Assembly (NCBI RefSeq): GCF_035668035.1
Contig: NZ_JAYMYJ010000012.1
Coordinates: 62,001 to 126,000 of the forward strand
Reading direction: 5' to 3'
Length of the DNA: 64,000 nucleotides
Source: Thiothrix phosphatis
GTDB taxonomy: Bacteria > Pseudomonadota > Gammaproteobacteria > Thiotrichales > Thiotrichaceae
The notes under the pieces are model-generated. The model made no database searches, was not told the origin of the DNA, and saw only the letters and a list, made by a program, of their open reading frames with translations. Both the position numbers and the translations under genes were made by a program. Below, one piece after another: positions 33,495 to 42,128 of this stretch (its first letter is position 1; each line of letters opens with the position of its first letter).

Positions 33495-34352
33495 AAACGC
33501 AGCGGCGACGCCCTGACCAAGCTCGGCTGGTGAGCGCACCGTAATGACACCTGCTGCTTCCAATGCTGCAAATTTCTCATCCGCAGTGCCTTTACCGCCT
33601 GCAATAATTGCACCAGCATGCCCCATGCGCTTGCCTTTCGGCGCGGTAACGCCTGCGATGTAGGAAACAACCGGCTTGCTGACATTCGCTTTGATGAACG
33701 CAGCGGCCTCTTCTTCAGCGGAGCCGCCGATTTCACCACACATCAGGATGACTTTGGTTTGCGGGTCGGCCTCAAACAGGGTCAGCGCATCAATGAAGCT
33801 GGTGCCTGGAATCGGGTCGCCGCCAATGCCAATACAAGTGCTCTGCCCCCACGGGCCGGTTTGTTTGACCGCTTCATAAGTCAGGGTGCCGGAACGGGAA
33901 ACGATGCCGACGCTGCCTGGCTTATGGATATGCCCCGGCATGATGCCGATTTTGCATTCACCCGGCGTGATGATGCCCGGACAGTTTGGCCCGATCAGGC
34001 GAACGCCAAGGCTGTCGACCACCATTTTGGCCTCCAGCATATCGAGCGCGGGGATGCCTTCAGTGATGCATACAATCAGCTGGATGCCTGCATTGGCCGC
34101 TTCGATGATGGAATCCTTGCAGAATGGTGCCGGAACGTAGATCACGCTGGCATCAGCGCCGGTTTCCTTAACGGCGTCACCCACTGTGTTGAACACCGGC
34201 AAACCCAGATGGGTGGAGCCGCCCTTACCAGGCGTGATGCCACCAACCATTTTGGTGCCGTAGGCGATCGCCTGTTCGGAATGGAAGGTGCCTTGCTTGC
34301 CAGTGAAGCCCTGGCAGATGACTTTGGTGTCTTTATTGATCAAAACGCTCAT
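33480..34352 (-). CDS. sucD: Succinyl-CoA synthetase alpha subunit
   Basis: 290 residues. The alpha subunit binds CoA and carries the phospho-histidine of the reaction succinyl-CoA + Pi + ADP = succinate + CoA + ATP. The N-terminal Rossmann CoA site reads VICQGFTGKQGTFHSEQAI; the active histidine is in KGKRMGHAGAII near residue 246; PNCPGIITPGECKIGIMPG is the family signature. It overlaps sucC by four bases (ATGA), the classical coupled pair, which fixes the start. Confidence 0.97.
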   Translation of the reverse strand: MSVLINKDTKVICQGFTGKQGTFHSEQAIAYGTKMVGGITPGKGGSTHLGLPVFNTVGDAVKETGADASVIYVPAPFCKDSIIEAANAGIQLIVCITEGIPALDMLEAKMVVDSLGVRLIGPNCPGIITPGECKIGIMPGHIHKPGSVGIVSRSGTLTYEAVKQTGPWGQSTCIGIGGDPIPGTSFIDALTLFEADPQTKVILMCGEIGGSAEEEAAAFIKANVSKPVVSYIAGVTAPKGKRMGHAGAIIAGGKGTADEKFAALEAAGVITVRSPAELGQGVAAAFAKLA

Positions 34353-35518
34353 GCGGCTTCTCCTACGGCAGCAACAACCTTACGGGCAGCATCGCCCAAA
34401 TCATTCGCGGTAATCACCGCCAACCCACTCTGATCCAGCAATTCCAAACCCTTTTCGGCATTATTGCCTTCCAGGCGGACAACAACCGGAACGCCAACAT
34501 TGACTTCCTGTACAGCCTTGATGATGCCTTCCGCAATCAGGTCGCAACGGACAATGCCACCGAAGATATTGACCAGGATGCCCTTGACGTTGGAATCGGA
34601 AAGAATGATTTTGAAAGCCGCCGCCACGCGTTCAGCCGTCGCCGTGCCACCGACATCGAGGAAGTTGGCAGGCTGCCCGCCGGACAGCTTGATGATGTCC
34701 ATCGTCGCCATCGCCAGACCAGCACCGTTGACCATGCAACCGATATTGCCTTCCAACGCCACGTAGTTCAGATCCCATTCGGATGCTTCAATTTCACGCG
34801 CATCTTCCTGCGACTTGTCACGCATCGCAACCAGATCAGGCTGGCGGTACAGCGCATTGCTGTCAACGTTGACCTTGCCATCCAGGCACAGCAAATTGCC
34901 TTCGGCTGTCACCACCAATGGGTTGATCTCAACCAAAGACAGGTCTTTTTCCTTGAACAGCTTGCCCAGACCGATCAGCAGGCCAGTAAACTGCTTGATC
35001 TGGTCGCCAGAAAGGCCCAGGCCAAACGCCAGTTCCCGCCCCTGATAAGGCATGACGCCAACCAATGGGTCAATGGCAGTCTTGAGAATTTTTTCTGGCG
35101 TTTCATGGGCGACTTTTTCGATTTCCATGCCGCCTTCGGTGGAGGCCATGATGACGACGCGGCGGCTGGAGCGGTCAAGGACTGCGCCAAGATACAGCTC
35201 ACGGGCGATATTGCAGGTTTCTTCAATCAACACCGTATTGATCGGCTGGCCGTTTTTGTCGGTTTGATAAGTCACCAGGTTTTTGCCCAGCAGACCCGCT
35301 GCAACCTCTGCGGCTTCCGCAGGGCTGCTGACCAATTTCACGCCGCCTGCTTTGCCCCGCCCACCGGCATGGACTTGTGCTTTGACAACAACTTTAGGTG
35401 TGCTTAATGAGGCCGCAGCAGCTTCGGCTTCAGCCGCTGTTGATGCGACCTTGCCATTTGGCGTCGGCATTCCGTATTGGCTGAATACGGCTTTGGCTTG
35501 GTATTCGTGTAGGTTCAT
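34349..35518 (-). CDS. sucC: Succinyl-CoA synthetase beta subunit
   Basis: 389 residues: ATP-grasp nucleotide-binding half (start MNLHEYQAKAVFSQYGMPTP, KAQVHAGGRGKAGGVK) and CoA-ligase C-terminal half with NGAGLAMATMDIIKLSGG and VNIFGGIVRCD. The ADP- or GDP-specificity cannot be set by eye, though bacterial proteins of this length are usually ADP-forming. It pairs with SucD in the cytoplasm and lies 113 bp downstream of lpdA, the gap containing a hairpin. Confidence 0.97.
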   Translation of the reverse strand: MNLHEYQAKAVFSQYGMPTPNGKVASTAAEAEAAAASLSTPKVVVKAQVHAGGRGKAGGVKLVSSPAEAAEVAAGLLGKNLVTYQTDKNGQPINTVLIEETCNIARELYLGAVLDRSSRRVVIMASTEGGMEIEKVAHETPEKILKTAIDPLVGVMPYQGRELAFGLGLSGDQIKQFTGLLIGLGKLFKEKDLSLVEINPLVVTAEGNLLCLDGKVNVDSNALYRQPDLVAMRDKSQEDAREIEASEWDLNYVALEGNIGCMVNGAGLAMATMDIIKLSGGQPANFLDVGGTATAERVAAAFKIILSDSNVKGILVNIFGGIVRCDLIAEGIIKAVQEVNVGVPVVVRLEGNNAEKGLELLDQSGLAVITANDLGDAARKVVAAVGEAA

Positions 35519-35571
35519 CCTCGATCTTCCTTTTTGGGTTCACCGCAAAAAATACGGGGTATATTCGCACA

Positions 35572-35607
35572 AACGCCACGTATCTACCGGCGGCAGACCG
35601 TGGCGTT
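35572..35607. other. Hairpin between lpdA and sucC
   Basis: 9-bp perfect inverted repeat AACGCCACG / CGTGGCGTT with an 18-base loop, in the 113-bp gap. No T-run on the minus strand, so more likely an RNA processing or stability element than a terminator. Confidence 0.45.
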
Positions 35608-35631
35608 GAGCGTATATCTTGCTGATTTTAC

Positions 35632-37068
35632 TTACTTACGCTTCTTGCCAACGGCATGCAGGGCGCGCCCATCCACCGCCAGCACGGCTTCGTGAATGGC
35701 TTCAGAGACAGTTGGATGCGCAAAGGTCATACGCATCAGGTCTTCTGCTGAACACTCGGTTTCCAGCGCAATCACGGCCTGACCAACCAGTTCGGAAGCC
35801 AGCGGACCAACGAAATGGACACCCAGGATGCGGTCGGTCTTGGCATCCGCCAGCACCTTCACCAAGCCATCCGCCTGATCCATCGCCTTGGCACGGCCAT
35901 TGGCAGCAAACGGGAAACTGCCCACATTGTATTCGACACCGGCGGCTTTCAGGTCTGCCTCGGTTTTGCCTGCCCAAGCGATCTCAGGGTGAGTGTAAAT
36001 GACCCAGGGAATGGCGTCGTAATTGATGTGTGGTTTTTGGCCTGTTATCTGTTCGGCAACCAAAACGCCCTCTTCTGAGGCTTTATGCGCCAACATTGGG
36101 CCAATGATGCAGTCACCGATGGCGTAAACACCCGGCACGCCGGTTTGCAGGTGGCTGTCGACCACTACACGGCCACGCTCATCCAACTGAACCCCAGAAT
36201 CAGCCGCCAATGCGCCCGCCGTATTGGGCTTGCGGCCTACCGCCACAATCAGACGGTCAACTGTCAGCGTTTGCTCACCCTTGGCATCGTTATAGGTAAC
36301 GACGACGCCTGCATCAGTCGCTTCAACTTTAGCAACCTTGGAAGAAAGGCGAATATCCAACCCCTGCTTCTTGAATTGCATCTGCGCGGATTTGGCGACA
36401 TCGCGGTCAGCAGCGGCGAGGAAATCATCCATCGCTTCCAACACCACCACTTCGGAACCCAGGCGGCGCCAGACGCTGCCCATTTCCAAACCAATTACGC
36501 CAGCACCAATCACACCCAGCCTGGCTGGAACCGTTTCCCAATCCAACGCGCCAGCGGAATCAACGATACGTTCATCCAGCCATTTGGCGATTGGCAGTTC
36601 AATCGGCACAGAACCAACGGCAATAATAATATTGTCAGCGCTTATCGTGGAAACCGCTTTGTCATGCGCAGTCACTTCCACCTGCTTGCCTGCCAGCAGC
36701 TTGCCCCGGCCTTGCAACCAAGTGATGCCGTTGGCCTGGAACAACTGGGCAATACCACCAGTCAGTTGCTGGACGATTTTATCCTTGCGGGCGATCATCT
36801 TCGCCACATCTATCTGCAACCCATCAACCGTAATGCCGTGGCCAGCATTGTGTTTGGCAATTTCTTCGTAGCGCTCGGAGCTTTCCAACAACGCTTTGGA
36901 AGGGATACAACCAACATTCAGACAGGTGCCGCCCAGGGCTGGCTTTTGTTGCTTGTTGATCCACTCTTCCACACAAGCAGTTTTCAACCCAAGTTGGGCG
37001 CAACGGATCGCCGCCACATAACCGCCAGGGCCGCCCCCGATCACAATGACATCATACTTTTCAGACAT
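35632..37068 (-). CDS. lpdA: Dihydrolipoyl dehydrogenase (E3)
   Basis: 478 residues of the pyridine nucleotide-disulfide oxidoreductase family; reoxidises dihydrolipoyl groups of 2-oxoacid dehydrogenases with NAD+. FAD site GGGPGGYVAA; redox-active disulfide in GGTCLNVGCIPSK; NAD site GAGVIGLEMGSVW; second FAD motif VYAIGDCI; C-terminal catalytic His-Glu in AHPTVSEAIHEA. Start at MSEKYDVIVIGGG, 11 bp after the sucB stop. Its place behind sucB assigns it to 2-oxoglutarate dehydrogenase, though it may also serve other complexes. Confidence 0.96.
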   Translation of the reverse strand: MSEKYDVIVIGGGPGGYVAAIRCAQLGLKTACVEEWINKQQKPALGGTCLNVGCIPSKALLESSERYEEIAKHNAGHGITVDGLQIDVAKMIARKDKIVQQLTGGIAQLFQANGITWLQGRGKLLAGKQVEVTAHDKAVSTISADNIIIAVGSVPIELPIAKWLDERIVDSAGALDWETVPARLGVIGAGVIGLEMGSVWRRLGSEVVVLEAMDDFLAAADRDVAKSAQMQFKKQGLDIRLSSKVAKVEATDAGVVVTYNDAKGEQTLTVDRLIVAVGRKPNTAGALAADSGVQLDERGRVVVDSHLQTGVPGVYAIGDCIIGPMLAHKASEEGVLVAEQITGQKPHINYDAIPWVIYTHPEIAWAGKTEADLKAAGVEYNVGSFPFAANGRAKAMDQADGLVKVLADAKTDRILGVHFVGPLASELVGQAVIALETECSAEDLMRMTFAHPTVSEAIHEAVLAVDGRALHAVGKKRK

Positions 37069-37079
37069 GGCGCGCCCCC

Positions 37080-38279
37080 TCACACATCCAGAACCAAGCG
37101 AACCGGATTTTCAACCAATTCCTTGATGGTTTTCAGGAAGGTGACAGCGCCTTGGCCATCAACAATGCGATGGTCGTAAGACAAGGCCACATACATCATT
37201 GGGCGAATAACGATCTGATCATTAACAACGACAGGGCGCTTCTGGATCGAGTGCATCCCCAGGATCGCGCTTTGAGGAGGGTTTAAGATTGGGGTTGATA
37301 GCAACGACCCAAAAACGCCCCCGTTGGTTATGGTGAACGTGCCACCGGACAGATCGTTCATATCCAGCTTGCCTTCACGCGCCTTGGCTGCATAACCGGC
37401 GATACCGGATTCAATGTCAGCCAGACCCATATTCTCAGCATTGCGCAGGATCGGAACGACCAGTCCGCGATCAGATGAAACGGCGATACCGACATCGCAG
37501 TAGCCGTGGTAAACAATATCATTGCCGTCGATGGAGGCATTGATTTCAGGGAAACGTTGCAGTGCCACCGCTGCTGCCTTGACGAACAGGGACATGAAAC
37601 CCAGTTTCGCCTTGTGCTTTTTCTCGAAAGTGTCCTTGTATTCATTGCGCATATCCATCAACGGCTTCATGTCGATTTCGTTGAAGGTGGTCAGCATGGC
37701 GGTGGAAGATTTTGCGTGCAGCAGACGCTCGGCGATACGGGCGCGCAAGCGGGTCATTGGCACACGCTGTTCCATGCGGGAACCGGATGCGGCGACTGCG
37801 ACAGCCGGAGCCGGTGCAGCAGCGACAGGCGCTGGGGCTGCTGGTTTGGCGACGGCTGCCTGTACATCTTCTTTCAGGATGCGGCCCTGTTTGCCAGAAC
37901 CTTGCACATCGCTGGCAGCAAGATCATTTTCAGCCATCATTTTGCGCACGGCAGGCGCTGTTTGGGCTTCTGCCACAGACGCGGCAGGTGTTTCAGCTTG
38001 AGGGGCGGGAGCAGTTTCTTCAGCAGGTTTGGCGGCGACAGCGCCAGCTTCAAGACGGCCCAGCAATTGGCCGCTGGTGACAGTTGCGCCAGCATCTTGC
38101 AAGATTTCAGTCAGCACGCCGTCCACCGGGGCAGGCACTTCCAGCACTACTTTGTCGGTTTCAATTTCAACCAGAACTTCATCCTGCTTGACGGCGTCAC
38201 CGGGTTTCTTGCTCCATGCAACCACGGTAGCATCGGCGACAGACTCCGGCAGCACCGGCGTCAAAATCTCACTGCTCAT
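37080..38279 (-). CDS. sucB: 2-oxoglutarate dehydrogenase E2 (succinyltransferase)
   Basis: 399 residues: one lipoyl domain (1-80, lipoyl lysine in EIETDKVVLEVPAP), an Ala/Pro/Thr linker, the E1/E3-binding domain (about 112-150, VRKMMAENDLAASDVQGSGKQG), a second flexible linker, and the acyltransferase core with RVPMTRLRARIAERL and active site SYDHRIVDGQGAV. The single lipoyl domain and the sequence around it fit SucB rather than pyruvate E2. The gene for the E1 subunit, sucA, which normally precedes it, is not here; upstream are 330 bp of non-coding DNA and an unrelated gene. Confidence 0.95.
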   Translation of the reverse strand: MSSEILTPVLPESVADATVVAWSKKPGDAVKQDEVLVEIETDKVVLEVPAPVDGVLTEILQDAGATVTSGQLLGRLEAGAVAAKPAEETAPAPQAETPAASVAEAQTAPAVRKMMAENDLAASDVQGSGKQGRILKEDVQAAVAKPAAPAPVAAAPAPAVAVAASGSRMEQRVPMTRLRARIAERLLHAKSSTAMLTTFNEIDMKPLMDMRNEYKDTFEKKHKAKLGFMSLFVKAAAVALQRFPEINASIDGNDIVYHGYCDVGIAVSSDRGLVVPILRNAENMGLADIESGIAGYAAKAREGKLDMNDLSGGTFTITNGGVFGSLLSTPILNPPQSAILGMHSIQKRPVVVNDQIVIRPMMYVALSYDHRIVDGQGAVTFLKTIKELVENPVRLVLDV

Positions 38280-38611
38280 CTATACACATCCTCATTGGTA
38301 TTTTGTCTGGAAGCATCCGCAAAATGCGTTTTTGGTGGTTTGCGAAATTGTCGACATTATAGGAGCCTTTACACGCAAGGTCAAACGAAAAACCCTTGTA
38401 TTGTCGACATATTTGTGGTTTTCACGCCAATGCAGCAGCAGAATCGCCACGCCTGCCGCTAACATTTATTGCCCCTGTGACGCACGGCCCAGTTGTTCAA
38501 AACCAACACTTGCAACTGGCGGAAAGATATGACCACCAGCACAAGCGTTGCTGACGCAGGCCATTCGCGCATTATGGCTGGATTCCAGTACGGCGACATA
38601 ATTCCCCACAT
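38280..38611. other. Upstream region of the TCA gene block
   Basis: 332 bp upstream of sucB. It holds two TGTCGACA palindromes (38349-38356 and 38402-38409) and presumably the main promoter of sucB-lpdA-sucCD-gltA-acnB. No supported gene; a frame on the plus strand from 38529 only runs antisense into the DUF523 gene. Confidence 0.6.
38349..38409. promoter_or_regulatory. Paired TGTCGACA palindromes before sucB
   Basis: The 8-bp palindrome TGTCGACA occurs at 38349-38356 and 38402-38409 within a longer shared context (ATTGTCGACATNAT/ATT). The centres are 53 bp apart, close to five helical turns, and 70-130 bp upstream of the sucB start, which suits cooperative binding of one regulator. The regulator is unknown. 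Confidence 0.5.
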
Positions 38612-39190
38612 TCAATCGGGGGAGGCTTCAACAACAGGGGACATTTTTTCAGCCTGCAACCGCCGTCGGCAGTGGTGGGCAAACACACGCGCCACGAAAC
38701 TTGCCCGTAATGCAGGATTGCGCAGATGCACCTCCTCTGCAATCGGCAACAGGGGAAACGCCGCTTGCAGACGGCTGGCGAAAACGCCCGCGCCATCCAG
38801 CGTCGGCGGAAGCTGCTCCTGACCTGGAATGTAAACCTTGACCTGTTTCATCCCGCAACTGGGGGAATTGCTTTTCAGGATATAGCCATCCACTGCCTGC
38901 AAACGGGCCCTGATTGCATCGAAAAAGCCTGCCAATGCCTCGGTATGATCAATATCAGGCTGTTTGCTGACCACAGCGCGTATTTCCCCTGCCTGCCTGA
39001 CCAGATGCATGGCGGGACGCGGCGCACCCAACCCCGCCCCCATTTCCGGACAGAATGGCGCGAACGCGAAATACCTACCCAGCGTTTCGGTAATGCAACG
39101 CTCATGCTTGTGTCCGCCATCGTAGCGGACTGCCTGACCCAGCAGACAACTGCTGACGCCAATGGTTATAGTACGGCCCGGACACATCAT
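38612..39190 (-). CDS. DUF523 (TudS-type) Fe-S protein
   Basis: 192 residues from the ATG at 39190; the GTG at 39205 is an alternative and no clear ribosome binding site decides. The DUF523 family includes the thiouracil desulfurase TudS, which uses a [4Fe-4S] cluster held by three cysteines. These are visible in IGVSSCLLGQAVRYDG, FCPEMGAGLGAPR and SNSPSCG, with the conserved substrate-side glutamate in CPEMG. C-terminal DUF1722 is absent. Function may be removal of sulfur from thiolated nucleobases. It points at sucB but 330 bp separate them, so co-transcription is unlikely. Confidence 0.85.
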   Translation of the reverse strand: MMCPGRTITIGVSSCLLGQAVRYDGGHKHERCITETLGRYFAFAPFCPEMGAGLGAPRPAMHLVRQAGEIRAVVSKQPDIDHTEALAGFFDAIRARLQAVDGYILKSNSPSCGMKQVKVYIPGQEQLPPTLDGAGVFASRLQAAFPLLPIAEEVHLRNPALRASFVARVFAHHCRRRLQAEKMSPVVEASPD

Positions 39191-39302
39191 GCAGGCTTGT
39201 TCCACCCAGGTTAGTCAACGCGCCGGAAAGTCAACAGATTCCAGATGCCAGAGCTCCGGCCGCTTTGTATAATCGCCGCTTTGTTTGACGCAGCGAGCAG
39301 TG

Positions 39303-40346
39303 ATGAATACACGCGAATTTGTCGCCGAATGGCATCCGCAATGGGGAGTATTGCTGGCTTGGCCACACCCGGACACCGATTGGGCCGATAACCTGGAGGC
39401 GGCGGAAACCTGCTATACGCAAATTGTCAGCGCCATCAGCCAGCGTGAAAACGTGTTGCTGCTCTGCCACGATGCGGGACACCAAATGCATATTGAACAG
39501 GTCTTGTCTCAATCTGCAAGTTGGAAGGCGAAAAACGTACATTTTATGCGCATTCCCTATAACGACACCTGGGCGCGTGATTTCGGCTTCATCACCGTCA
39601 TGCAAGACGGCAGACCGTTGTTGCTGGATTTCACCTTCAATGCCTGGGGCGGCAAATTTGCAGCCAACCTGGACAACGCCATCAATGCACAACTGGCCGC
39701 ACTGCCCTTGCTGGCGGGCAATATGCTGGAAACACACCCACTGGTGATGGAAGGCGGCAGCCTGGAAACCGATGGGCAGGGGACACTGCTGACAACGGAA
39801 ATCTGCCTGCTCAACCCCAACCGCAACCCTTCGTTGGACAAAAGCGCCATCGAAACCCGGCTGCGCACGGCCTTGGGCGTGGAGCGTGTCCTGTGGCTGG
39901 CGAACGGCCATCTGGAAGGCGACGACACGGACGCCCACATTGACACGCTGGCGCGTTTCGCCGACCCGCAGACGGTCGTCTATATGAGTTGCGCTGATCC
40001 GGCGGACGCCCACTATCTCCCCTTACAGGCAATGGAGGCGGAACTCAGGGCTTTACGGCAGGCCAATGGTGCCCCCTACCAATTGCTCCCTATCCCGTTA
40101 CCTGCCGCCATTTACGACGGTGACCGGCGGCTGCCCGCCAGTTACGTCAACTTCCTGATCATCAACGGCGCCGTGTTGCTGCCGGTTTATGCCGACGAAA
40201 CGGCTGATGCAATCGCCATTGCACAAATGCAGGCGGCGTTTCCCCGCCATGAAATCGTGCCGATTGATTGCCGCGCCCTGATTGCGCAGAATGGCAGCCT
40301 CCATTGTATTACCATGCAGATTCCCCAGGAGGCCGTAAGCGCATGA
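39303..40346 (+). CDS. aguA: Agmatine deiminase
   Basis: 347 residues of the peptidyl-arginine-deiminase-like fold; hydrolyses agmatine to N-carbamoylputrescine and ammonia. Motifs are EWHPQWGVLLAWPH, the NDTWARDFGF substrate loop, the EGGSLETDG acid pair, NGHLEGDDTDAHID with the catalytic histidine, and the late catalytic cysteine in GSLHCITMQ. Start at MNTREFVAEW. It overlaps aguB by four bases (ATGA) and the two enzymes act in sequence, which makes the assignment firm. Confidence 0.95.
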   Translation: MNTREFVAEWHPQWGVLLAWPHPDTDWADNLEAAETCYTQIVSAISQRENVLLLCHDAGHQMHIEQVLSQSASWKAKNVHFMRIPYNDTWARDFGFITVMQDGRPLLLDFTFNAWGGKFAANLDNAINAQLAALPLLAGNMLETHPLVMEGGSLETDGQGTLLTTEICLLNPNRNPSLDKSAIETRLRTALGVERVLWLANGHLEGDDTDAHIDTLARFADPQTVVYMSCADPADAHYLPLQAMEAELRALRQANGAPYQLLPIPLPAAIYDGDRRLPASYVNFLIINGAVLLPVYADETADAIAIAQMQAAFPRHEIVPIDCRALIAQNGSLHCITMQIPQEAVSA

Positions 40347-41230
40347 GCCGCAAACTGACCGTCGCCGTCGTCCAGCACAGCAATTCCGACAATTACCAAA
40401 GCAACCTGGACAAAAGCATTGTAGGCATCCGCCGCGCCGCCGCCCAAGGCGCGCAACTGGTGATGTTGCAGGAACTGCACACCGGCCTGTATTTCTGCCA
40501 AGTGGAAAGCACCGATTTCTTTGACCTGGCGGAAACCATTCCCGGCCCCAGCACGGACACGCTGGGCAAGCTGGCGGCGGAACTCGGCATTGTGATCGTC
40601 TGTTCCCTGTTTGAAAAACGTGCGGCTGGCCTTTACCACAATACCGCCGTGGTGCTGGATACGGACGGCAGCATCGCGGGCAAATACCGCAAGATGCACA
40701 TTCCTGATGACCCCGGTTATTACGAAAAATTTTATTTCACCCCCGGCGACCTGGGCTTCACCCCCATCAAAACCAGCCTCGCAACTTTGGGCGTGCTGGT
40801 CTGCTGGGACCAATGGTATCCGGAAGCAGCCCGCCTGATGGCACTAGCAGGCGCAGAACTGCTGCTTTACCCCACCGCCATCGGCTGGAACCCACAAGAC
40901 AACACCGAAGAACAGGCTCGCCAGCGCGAGGCATGGGTCACGATCCAGCGTTCACATGCTGTCGCCAACAATATCCCGGTATTGAGCGCCAACCGCATCG
41001 GCTTTGAAGGCGACCCCAGCGGGCAAACGGCGGGCAGCCAATTCTGGGGCAGCAGCATGATTATTGGCTGGCAAGGCGAATTGCTGGCGCAGGCAGACAC
41101 CACCAGTGAAACTGAACTGGTGATGGAGTTGGATCTGAACCGCACTGAGCAAGTGCGCCGTTGGTGGCCTTATCTGCGTGACCGCCGGATTGACGCCTAT
41201 CAGGAACTGACCCGCCGTTATCGGGACTGA
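40343..41230 (+). CDS. aguB: N-carbamoylputrescine amidohydrolase
   Basis: 295 residues, nitrilase superfamily; splits N-carbamoylputrescine into putrescine, CO2 and ammonia. The Glu-Lys-Cys triad is seen in MLQELHTGLYF (Glu), KYRKMHIPDDPGYYEK (Lys) and VLVCWDQWYPEAARL (Cys). The start overlaps the aguA stop and AGGAGG precedes it, ruling out the longer upstream frame. With an arginine decarboxylase (not in this window) the pair gives the plant-type route from arginine to putrescine. Confidence 0.96.
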   Translation: MSRKLTVAVVQHSNSDNYQSNLDKSIVGIRRAAAQGAQLVMLQELHTGLYFCQVESTDFFDLAETIPGPSTDTLGKLAAELGIVIVCSLFEKRAAGLYHNTAVVLDTDGSIAGKYRKMHIPDDPGYYEKFYFTPGDLGFTPIKTSLATLGVLVCWDQWYPEAARLMALAGAELLLYPTAIGWNPQDNTEEQARQREAWVTIQRSHAVANNIPVLSANRIGFEGDPSGQTAGSQFWGSSMIIGWQGELLAQADTTSETELVMELDLNRTEQVRRWWPYLRDRRIDAYQELTRRYRD

Positions 41231-41377
41231 TCCGCAACATCACAATTCAAAAAATTTCTTCCCTATTTGCGGAATTTGTGAACCTGCTCACAGAATAGCT
41301 CCCCTAATTCTGGCAATAATCCTATTTATAATAATTAACCGCCAGTTGGTTCACCTTGATACAAGGAGGAAATTTTT

Positions 41378-41683
41378 ATGTTTTGTTCAAAAAAGATGAC
41401 GGGTTTGGCTACGGTTATCCTGTTGGCTACCGTAGTTCCCCCTGCCCATGCACATTCGCAAAACTATCCGCTACGCTATTCAGGCGATATCACCAGCGCC
41501 CCGGCAACAGCAACAGAAAACGGCAATGACACAGGTTCAGCCTACCTTTATGAACAGCTGGGGAAGTTACTGGGGAAAACGTTATATGCACACTTATTAA
41601 AGAACGAACAATTTCTTAACCTGCAAGAACTGGTGATCGCGCATGTCGAAGAAAAATACATGGTGTCATCCCCTTCCCACTAA
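41378..41683 (+). CDS. Small exported hypothetical protein
   Basis: 101 residues with an N-terminal signal peptide (LATVILLATVVPPAHAHS, cleavage near AHA-HS). The mature part of about 75 residues is Thr/Asn-rich, then helical (YLYEQLGKLLGKTLYAHLLKNEQFLNLQEL). No family recognised. AAGGAGG eight bases before the ATG is an excellent ribosome binding site, so it is very likely expressed. The 147-bp upstream region is AT-rich and can hold its promoter. It converges with the next gene. Confidence 0.72.
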   Translation: MFCSKKMTGLATVILLATVVPPAHAHSQNYPLRYSGDITSAPATATENGNDTGSAYLYEQLGKLLGKTLYAHLLKNEQFLNLQELVIAHVEEKYMVSSPSH

Positions 41684-41703
41684 ACGCCATTGAGATTTAG
41701 GAC

Positions 41704-42051
41704 TTAGGGGAGTTTCGGCCAGAAAATAGGGGACAAAATATCATTCAGCGCATACGGGCAATGGGTTGGAAAATAATCCATCGCCAATTTTTTTTGTTCG
41801 CAAACGTGCTGGCAAGCATCTGCATATAAGCCTTCCAATATCCGCCCAAGGATAAATTTCAAGACGGAACTGCGATGCAACATCCGCGCAAGGATGCTAC
41901 GCGCTTCACGGATACTGTGCATCCGGGCTTCATTCTGAAAGTCAGGTTGCGCCTGCCACAACAGGAGTTCAACCAACAGCACCCGGGTGGTGTTAATAAG
42001 CCCTTCATGCTGATGGTGATCAGCTTCCGAATAGCAGCAAGCTTGTGCCAT
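41704..42051 (-). CDS. Hypothetical Cys/His-rich protein
   Basis: 115 residues starting MAQACCYSEADHHQHEG; no family recognised. The N-terminus has CC and a HH-Q-H cluster, and later cysteines occur in DACQHVCEQKK and THCPYALND, so metal binding is conceivable but not shown. The body is helical (RVLLVELLLWQAQPDFQNEARMH, SILARMLHRSSVLKFILGRIL). The ATG at 42051 has GGGA seven bases in front; an upstream TTG is less likely. It is tail to tail with the exported protein to its left. Confidence 0.6.
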   Translation of the reverse strand: MAQACCYSEADHHQHEGLINTTRVLLVELLLWQAQPDFQNEARMHSIREARSILARMLHRSSVLKFILGRILEGLYADACQHVCEQKKLAMDYFPTHCPYALNDILSPIFWPKLP

Positions 42052-42128
42052 GACGCATTCCCTCAATATGAACCGCCACTATTAACACATACACAAGCTT
42101 GCTATTTGCTTAATAAATAAACTCTGAT

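Noticed and set aside
38493..38822. Plus-strand frame of 109 codons upstream of sucB
   Set aside because: More than half of it is antisense to the DUF523 gene, whose cysteine motifs are clear; the remaining N-terminal part has no recognisable feature.
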